A stretch of DNA of 64,000 nucleotides from Bacteroidales bacterium (lineage in GTDB: Bacteria > Bacteroidota > Bacteroidia > Bacteroidales > UBA12077): positions 62,001 to 126,000 of the forward strand of contig JANQHE010000021.1 of assembly GCA_028282785.1 (NCBI GenBank). The letters run 5' to 3'. The translations under genes were made by a program, and so were the position numbers. A model generated the notes under the pieces. That model saw nothing but the letters and a program-made list of their open reading frames with translations, was not told where the DNA came from and ran no database searches. Positions 60,740 through 64,000 of the stretch are shown one piece after another. The first letter of the stretch is position 1, and the number at the start of each line of letters is the position of its first letter.

Positions 60740-62578
60740 CTAATTAAAACGTTTATCTATCTCATCTGTTTTAATGATGCTTACAATTAATTTGCCAAAA
60801 GGCGAATAGTTCGGATTTTGGCAGGCAAATAGCATATCAACCATTTCTCGCATCTCTTCTGAACTTAGCTTTTGATTACTGCTTATGGCTGATGCTTTGG
60901 CCAATGCTTTGGCAATTTTTTCTTTAGCTTGTATTTTTGCATCAACTTCGCCTGACAAGTATTCATGTAAGAATTTATCAATAATTTGCTCTGGTTCCTG
61001 GTTACTCGAATCTGCTGGCATTCCATTTATAACAATTGCATTTCCGCCAAAATCATCAATATCAAACCCTAAGTTTTTCAAATCATCTTTAATCTCCATT
61101 AAAAGTGTATGATCTTTAGCATCCAACTCAATACTTTTTGGATATAGTGATTTCTGTGAAGTAATAGATTGTTCGGATAATGACTGAAGGAATTTCTCAA
61201 ACAGAATTCTTTCATGTGCTCTTTTTTGGTCAATGATCATGAGCCCGGATTTAACCGGCGTTAATATGAATTTGTTTTTAAAATGGAAGTATTTTTCACT
61301 TACTTCAGAATCTGTTAATGTTTGCTGTGTATTTTCAGGTGAAATAAATGAAAAATCATCTTCTTGTTTTTCTTTTTCAAAACCATCATATAGTTTATTC
61401 CAATTTGCAAGATTTTCTTTTTCCAAAGAAATAGCAGAACTTTTTGGGTTTTTTATTTGAGGTTTTTTACTTTCAAAAGGATTAAAAGTAGGATCAATTT
61501 GAATTTGTGGATTTTTTACTTCTGTATCTTTTGATATCACAGGAATATTAAATCCTTGCTCCTGGTCAAAATCTAAAGAAGGTACAATATTATTTTTACC
61601 TAATGATTGTTTAACAGCTGAGTGTAAAATTTGCCAGATAGCTTGTTGATCTTCAAATTTAATTTCTGTTTTCGTAGGATGAATATTCACATCAATACTT
61701 GATGGATCAGCCTCGAAATAAAGAAAATATGAAGGAACAGTATCTGGTTGAAGGATTTGATCATAAGCATTTATAATTGCTTTATTGAAATATGCACTTC
61801 GCATGTACCTGTTATTTATAAAAAAGAACTGTTCTCCTGTTTTTTTTCTGGCATATTCGGGTTTTCCTATAAATCCCCTTACTTTTATAATGCTTGTATC
61901 CGTTTCAATACTAATAAGATTTGAATTTATTCTTTTACCAAATAAAGAAACGATTCTTTGGCGAACATTTCCTTTGGGAAGTATAAAAACCTCCGAATTA
62001 TTATGGTATAGTTTAAACTCAACAGTAGGATTAGCTAATGCTATTCTTTGGAATTCAGATATTATATGTCCAAACTCCGTAGTATTTGATTTCAGAAATT
62101 TACGCCGTGCTGGTACATTAAAGAAAAGATTCTTAGTTGAAAAGTTTGTTCCTATTGCACAACTGGCAGGCTCCTGGCTCAAAACTTTTGACCCTTCAAT
62201 TACGATTTGAGTTCCTAACTCCGATTCCTTTTGCCGGGTTTTTAAGTCGACATGAGCAATGGCAGCTATCGATGCCAGTGCCTCACCACGAAAACCCATG
62301 GTTGATATAGCAAATAAATCATCAGCAGTTTTAATCTTAGAAGTGGAATGACGTTCGAAAGATAATCTTGCATCCGTATCCGACATTCCGGTTCCGTTAT
62401 CAGTTACCTGAATTAAAGTTCTACCGGCATCTTTAATATTTATTGTTATAGAATCAGCTTGAGCATCAATTGCATTTTCAGTTAATTCTTTAACAACCGA
62501 TGCAGGACGTTGTATAACTTCACCAGCAGCTATTTGATTTGCAACGGAATCGGGTAAAAGCTGAATAATATCTGACAT
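60740..62578 (-). CDS. mutL: DNA mismatch repair protein MutL
   Basis: MutL couples MutS mismatch recognition to strand removal. The 612-residue protein has the GHKL ATPase N-terminus: ENAIDAQADS near residues 34-43, TDNGTGMSDTDARLSFERHSTSKI near 59-82 and GFRGEALASI near 94-103. A variable linker spans about 340-420 and the dimerisation domain follows. In the C-terminal part, the endonuclease motif DQHA(x)2E(x)4E is seen as DQKRAHERILFE, so the metal-binding His is Lys, and the closing cysteine motif is CQNPNYSPFGK. The nicking activity may therefore be absent or changed. It is preceded by a small membrane protein gene (11 nt) and followed by the rhomboid pair. Confidence 0.95.
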   Translation of the reverse strand: MSDIIQLLPDSVANQIAAGEVIQRPASVVKELTENAIDAQADSITINIKDAGRTLIQVTDNGTGMSDTDARLSFERHSTSKIKTADDLFAISTMGFRGEALASIAAIAHVDLKTRQKESELGTQIVIEGSKVLSQEPASCAIGTNFSTKNLFFNVPARRKFLKSNTTEFGHIISEFQRIALANPTVEFKLYHNNSEVFILPKGNVRQRIVSLFGKRINSNLISIETDTSIIKVRGFIGKPEYARKKTGEQFFFINNRYMRSAYFNKAIINAYDQILQPDTVPSYFLYFEADPSSIDVNIHPTKTEIKFEDQQAIWQILHSAVKQSLGKNNIVPSLDFDQEQGFNIPVISKDTEVKNPQIQIDPTFNPFESKKPQIKNPKSSAISLEKENLANWNKLYDGFEKEKQEDDFSFISPENTQQTLTDSEVSEKYFHFKNKFILTPVKSGLMIIDQKRAHERILFEKFLQSLSEQSITSQKSLYPKSIELDAKDHTLLMEIKDDLKNLGFDIDDFGGNAIVINGMPADSSNQEPEQIIDKFLHEYLSGEVDAKIQAKEKIAKALAKASAISSNQKLSSEEMREMVDMLFACQNPNYSPFGKLIVSIIKTDEIDKRFN

Positions 62579-62589
62579 TTAATTTTTTT

Positions 62590-62871
62590 TTAGAAATAAA
62601 GAAGAAAATAGACAAGAGCAAAAAGTACAATTAAAATAACAACTAATCGTACGGTAGATTTTCTTTTCTGCTCAATATTCTTTCTGAAATATCCTCGCAT
62701 TTGTCCTTTTATATTAGGTGTGTAAGGTTTTACGGTATCATCATCTTCAACACCCATTTCACGTTTTATCTTCTGAATACGTTTTTCCAGTTCTTCTTTT
62801 TCTTCGTTGTAGTATCTGGGTTGAAAGTTGAACTGTTTATTCTTTGGTGTATGAAAAAACTTTAAAGCCAT
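62590..62871 (-). CDS. Small single-span membrane protein
   Basis: The 93-residue protein has a soluble, charged N-terminus (KQFNFQPRYYNEEKEELEKRI with predicted coiled coil near residues 20-40), a basic patch (GQMRGYFRKNIEQKRKST near 55-72) and one C-terminal membrane segment (about 74-93, VRLVVILIVLFALVYFLLYF). It is a type II or tail-anchored topology with no signal peptide. I recall such proteins upstream of mutL in Bacteroidota but know no function. It is the first gene of the mutL operon, with a promoter-like TACCTTTG 23-30 nt upstream (minus strand). Confidence 0.75.
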   Translation of the reverse strand: MALKFFHTPKNKQFNFQPRYYNEEKEELEKRIQKIKREMGVEDDDTVKPYTPNIKGQMRGYFRKNIEQKRKSTVRLVVILIVLFALVYFLLYF

Positions 62872-63174
62872 TATAAATAAATTTAATATGTTACAAAGGT
62901 ATTCAATATTTTATCATTATTAAACTTTGAAAGGTTATATAAATAATACGACAACTTTGACCGGAAATTGCCGAGATTAGTTCAACGAAATTCGATTTTT
63001 ATCATATATTTGAGCCTTATTTGCGATATATTATCATCTGATTTAAAAATAAAACGATTAATTGTTTGTGAATCAGATAAACTTTTATATTTTTGCATTC
63101 CCAAAAATGTATAAAAACTTGTCTGCCGATCTATCCGCTTAAGGAGGACAGGCAGGCTGTTAAAAAATTAATAG
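62872..63174 (+). promoter_or_regulatory. Divergent intergenic region mutL operon / rplU
   Basis: This 303-bp gap has no ORF. Plus strand: TTTG at 63065-63068, 19-nt spacer and TATTTTTG at 63088-63095 form a full promoter; the rplU leader would be about 73 nt and includes the palindromic repeat at 63119-63160. Minus strand: TACCTTTG (62894-62901) is a -7 element for the mutL operon, without a clear -33. The middle part shows nothing further. Confidence 0.7.
63119..63160. repeat. Palindromic repeat, copy 3 (leader of rplU)
   Basis: TTGTCTGCCGATC (from 63119) and GGACAGGCAGGCTG (63147-63160) are opposing arms of the same sequence family, forming a stem-loop of about 40 nt. The core GTCTGCCGAT is shared with copy 2. 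The repeat ends 14 nt before the rplU ATG at 63175, the same distance as copy 2 before the fumarase. Confidence 0.65.
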
Positions 63175-63489
63175 ATGTACGCAATTGTAGAGATAGCAGG
63201 CCAACAGTTTAAAGTAGAAAAAGACAGTAAGATTTTTGTTCATCGTTTAGAAGCAGAAGAAGGATCAACTGTAGAGTTCGATAAAGTACTGTTGTTAGAT
63301 AATGACGGAAAGGTAAAAGTCGGAAAACCTACCGTGAAGGCTGCAAAAATTTCCGCTAAGATTTTAGCTCACCAAAAAGGTGACAAAGTGCTTGTTTTCA
63401 AAAAGAAAAGAAGAAAAGGGTATAAAAAGTTAAACGGACACCGTCAGCAATTTACCCAAATTCAAGTAGAAAACATTATTACAGAATAA
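63175..63489 (+). CDS. rplU: 50S ribosomal protein L21
   Basis: L21 binds 23S rRNA in the 50S subunit. The 104-residue length is typical. The N-terminus [20 protein letters not shown], then [25 protein letters not shown], the basic tail [18 protein letters not shown] and the closing TQIQVENI are family hallmarks. It heads the standard rplU-rpmA pair and its promoter and leader are described in the upstream region. The leader carries a palindromic repeat close to the start codon, which could influence ribosome access. Confidence 0.97.
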   Translation: MYAIVEIAGQQFKVEKDSKIFVHRLEAEEGSTVEFDKVLLLDNDGKVKVGKPTVKAAKISAKILAHQKGDKVLVFKKKRRKGYKKLNGHRQQFTQIQVENIITE

Positions 63490-63504
63490 TTAAAATATTT
63501 AGAA

Positions 63505-63765
63505 ATGGCACATAAGAAAGGAGCTGGTAGTTCACGTAACGGTCGCGAATCGGAAAGTAAACGATTAGGTGTAAAATTATATGGCGGACAAAATGCGAAA
63601 GCTGGTAATATTATCGTTCGTCAGCGAGGAACTAAACACTATCCTGGCGAAAATGTCGGTATGGGTAAAGACCACACATTATTTGCTTTAGTTGATGGTA
63701 AAATCGAATTTAGAAAAAAACAAGGGAATAAATCATACGTATCGGTTATTCCTTTCGAAGAATAA
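63505..63765 (+). CDS. rpmA: 50S ribosomal protein L27
   Basis: L27 reaches the peptidyl-transferase centre of the 50S subunit. The 86-residue protein begins [29 protein letters not shown], the canonical L27 start with no cleavable N-terminal extension, unlike in Firmicutes. [27 protein letters not shown] follows. It is 15 nt after rplU, so the two are co-translated, and a terminator follows 20 nt beyond the stop. Confidence 0.98.
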   Translation: MAHKKGAGSSRNGRESESKRLGVKLYGGQNAKAGNIIVRQRGTKHYPGENVGMGKDHTLFALVDGKIEFRKKQGNKSYVSVIPFEE

Positions 63766-63785
63766 AAGATTTTTACTTAATTTTG

Positions 63786-63832
63786 AATCTCCTGATTTTA
63801 CTATTATGTAGTAAAAATTTAGGAGATTTTTT
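63786..63832 (+). terminator. Rho-independent terminator after rpmA
   Basis: AATCTCCT (63786-63793) pairs with AGGAGATT (63821-63828), with an inner TTTTAC/GTAAAA stem, followed by TTTTTATTTAT. It separates rpmA from serS. Confidence 0.8.
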
Positions 63833-63858
63833 ATTTATAAACCATTCATTTTCAACAC

Positions 63859-64000
63859 ATGCTAACCTTAAAATTCATTCAGGAGAATAAAGATTTAGTT
63901 ATTGAAAGACTAAAGATTAAAAATTTTCAAGCCGAAGATTTAGTAAATCAAATTCTTGATTTAGATCAAAAACGCAGATCAACTCAAAACAGTATGGATA
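63859..64000 (+). CDS. serS: Seryl-tRNA synthetase (3'-truncated by window)
   Basis: An ATG at 63859 opens a frame that runs to the window edge. The 47 residues seen (MLTLKFIQENKDLVIERL, then NFQAEDLVNQILDLDQKRR) match the start of the SerRS N-terminal coiled-coil arm that grips the long variable arm of tRNA-Ser, including the Leu-Asp-x-x-R-R pattern at its first turn. The rplU-rpmA-serS order is one I recall from other Bacteroidota. The catalytic class II domain lies outside the window, so the call rests on the first helices and context. Confidence 0.85.
   Translation, partial: MLTLKFIQENKDLVIERLKIKNFQAEDLVNQILDLDQKRRSTQNSMD

Noticed and set aside
1..64000. tRNA, rRNA, CRISPR array, riboswitch, prophage or integrase
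   Set aside because: No stretch with these features was recognised by eye. Short or diverged tRNAs could still be missed without a tRNAscan-type run.

Overview
The window comes from a low-GC member of the Bacteroidota, probably a marine or sediment relative of the Marinilabiliales/Bacteroidales; the order is a guess. The phylum call rests on these signs: a type IX secretion (T9SS) sorting domain with SprB repeats at the left edge; an ECF sigma/FecR/TonB-receptor/DUF4249 cassette; DUF4097, DUF2807 and DUF6427-type proteins; start sites without Shine-Dalgarno sequences; and several promoters of the Bacteroidota form TTTG-N19-20-TAnnTTTG. No rRNA, tRNA, CRISPR array, integrase or transposase gene was found. 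The window looks like ordinary chromosome with one short MITE-like insertion and a small family of palindromic repeats.

Layout. 1-4652: end of a giant T9SS surface protein, a MITE-like element, then purD and a membrane protein. 4689-15929 (minus strand): a long signalling operon holding two CheR-type proteins, a lone CheB domain, a membrane GAF protein, a GAF/PAS/PP2C phosphatase, a SiaB-like kinase, a SiaC-like phosphoprotein and a large ABCG-type exporter with a TerB-like N-terminus, followed by a lipoprotein and a secreted protein. 16094-23451: an orphan carbamoyltransferase, a small beta-rich envelope protein, an EEP-family hydrolase, purQ, a nitroreductase, an ArsC-like protein and class I fumarase. 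23544-28713: the sigma/FecR/TonB/DUF4249 uptake cassette. 28789-33085: a methyltransferase, class II fumarase and a TetM-like GTPase. 33132-36162 (minus): a second ECF sigma system with a zinc-finger/HEAT anti-sigma protein and two DUF4097 proteins. 36332-46030: sppA, folK, upp, a FemAB-like protein, radC, trxA and dnaE with a fused proofreading exonuclease. 46423-55863: rpsP-rimM, a thioesterase, a FlaA1/CapD-type sugar dehydratase, a DUF2807 protein, tsaC, four glycosyltransferases and dapD. 56067-64000: a secreted protein, a threonine/serine dehydratase, the mutL-rhomboid-rhomboid-EEP operon, then rplU, rpmA and the start of serS.

How the genes work together. Most are housekeeping: purine synthesis, folate, pyrimidine salvage, TCA cycle, replication, mismatch repair, translation, lysine/cell-wall synthesis and envelope glycan assembly. 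The least ordinary unit is the 6.1-15.9 kb operon. It has all three parts of a SiaABC-like partner switch (phosphatase, kinase, and a substrate with a threonine at position 68), but no diguanylate cyclase output. In its place, at the distal end, is an ABC exporter with a cytosolic regulatory N-terminus, with CheB/CheR-type proteins upstream. This is my main candidate for an undescribed system. Other points of note are the palindromic repeats lying 14 nt upstream of two start codons and in frame inside rpsP, the TetM-like protein without the drug-displacing loop tip, and the periplasmic HEAT anti-sigma factor.
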